From an uncultured Demequina sp. (GTDB taxonomy: Bacteria > Actinomycetota > Actinomycetes > Actinomycetales > Demequinaceae): DNA of 16,584 bases. Location of the stretch: positions 1-16,584 of the forward strand of contig CALALQ010000341.1 in NCBI GenBank assembly GCA_937925595.1, written 5' to 3'. The notes under the pieces are model-generated. The model ran no database searches. It saw only the letters and a list, made by a program, of their open reading frames with translations, and was not told the DNA's origin. The position numbers and the translations under genes were made by a program. Shown here piece after piece: positions 16,391-16,584 of this stretch. Within the stretch, counting starts at the first letter, position 1. Every line of letters begins with the position of its first letter.

Positions 16391-16406
16391 CCGCGTAATT
16401 CCGCGG
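16391..16406. repeat. Short inverted repeat CCGCG-TAATTC-CGCGG
   Basis: A 5-bp stem with a 6-base loop, 42 bases before the tRNA-like fragment. No T-run follows, so it is not a typical terminator; it could be a protein-binding site of the presumed att region. Confidence 0.3.
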
Positions 16407-16447
16407 AAGTTGTCGTTTGACGTCGCTATGCAGAATGCTCAAAACGT

Positions 16448-16466
16448 GTTCGAGTCCCTCCAGGGG
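16448..16466 (+). other. tRNA 3'-end-like fragment, possible attachment-site core
   Basis: GTTCGAGTCCCTCCAGGGG matches the T-loop plus acceptor side of a tRNA (GTTCGANTCC). The bases before it (AAACGT) cannot pair with CCCTC to complete a T-stem, and no anticodon arm precedes it, so it is not a complete tRNA. Such 3'-end fragments are left where elements integrate into tRNA genes. Assignment as attL or attR is inference. Confidence 0.35.
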
Positions 16467-16584
16467 TGCTTCTGGTAACAGCCCGCCGCTTCGTCGGTGT
16501 CGGTGTCTCCGTCTTGAAGAGTCGGCACACTCGAGCGCAACCCCCTCCTCGGCATCCGCGATGGCCCGTACGGTCGCGGGCATG

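Larger units (their letters stand above)
16117..16584. other. Right-end region without a clear gene; possible attachment region
   Basis: No gene is convincing here. A minus-strand frame beginning at 16583 gives MPATVRAIADAEEG and then becomes Arg/His-rich; a real gene could enter from the right edge, but its continuation toward 16290 is not protein-like. A plus-strand ATG at 16203 with GAGGA upstream would give about 58 residues with no recognised family. The region instead contains a tRNA T-loop-like fragment, a tandem 11-bp repeat and two small palindromes, consistent with an att region. No integrase was found. Confidence 0.4.

Noticed and set aside
16430..16490. A complete tRNA gene
   Set aside because: The T-loop consensus is present, but the preceding bases cannot form the T-stem, and no anticodon or D arm is found upstream.
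16290..16583. A 97-codon minus-strand frame entering from the right edge
   Set aside because: Only the first 20 or so residues look coding; the remainder runs through the tRNA-like fragment and repeats. It may be a fragment of a gene beyond the window, but that cannot be supported here.
1..16584. CRISPR array, rRNA, insertion sequence or integrase gene
   Set aside because: No regularly spaced repeat series, rRNA-like sequence, transposase motif or tyrosine/serine recombinase motif was seen in either strand's translations.

Overview
The window is GC-rich DNA with strongly GC-biased third codon positions in most genes. GTG starts are common and several genes have purine-rich ribosome binding sites. 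This fits a high-GC actinobacterium, possibly Microbacteriaceae; that placement is inferred from style and gene families, not from a marker gene. The content is accessory: a conjugative or mobilizable element carrying defence-type cargo.

Layout. (1) 1-2921: helicase-nuclease (Res) subunit of a type III restriction-modification enzyme, cut at its 5' end by the window edge. (2) 2922-3282: non-coding stretch with short direct repeats spaced about 20 bases apart and a small inverted repeat, a candidate oriT or regulatory region. (3) 3283-5999: MobF (TrwC/TraA-like) relaxase-helicase. Its body is intact, but the reading frame appears to break once near each end, and the probable catalytic tyrosine lies outside the main frame. 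(4) 6301-8411: a tiny leader reading frame and a CHAT (caspase-like) protease. (5) 8760-9452: an unrecognised 230-residue protein. (6) 9824-14821: a tight four-gene operon of a 78-residue small protein, a dGTPase-like HD phosphohydrolase, an AAA ATPase and an S8 subtilisin-like protease. The last two match the IetA/IetS antiphage pair. (7) 15173-15352: a small excisionase-like DNA-binding protein on the minus strand. (8) 15472-16116: a plus-strand protein with a helix-turn-helix. (9) 16117-16584: no convincing gene, but a tRNA T-loop-like fragment, a tandem 11-bp repeat and small palindromes, resembling an attachment region.

How it may work together. I read this as the end of an integrative element: relaxase, then cargo, then an excisionase-like gene and a possible attachment site. 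The cargo is rich in predicted abortive or defensive enzymes: a restriction nuclease, a CHAT protease, a dNTP hydrolase and an ATPase-controlled subtilase. The most notable arrangement is the dGTPase coupled in one transcription unit to ietAS, with a small protein whose stop codon overlaps the dGTPase start. This could be a combined nucleotide-depletion and proteolysis defence module. That function is inference; the gene identities rest on motifs visible in the translations. No integrase, replication gene, CRISPR array, rRNA or complete tRNA was seen.
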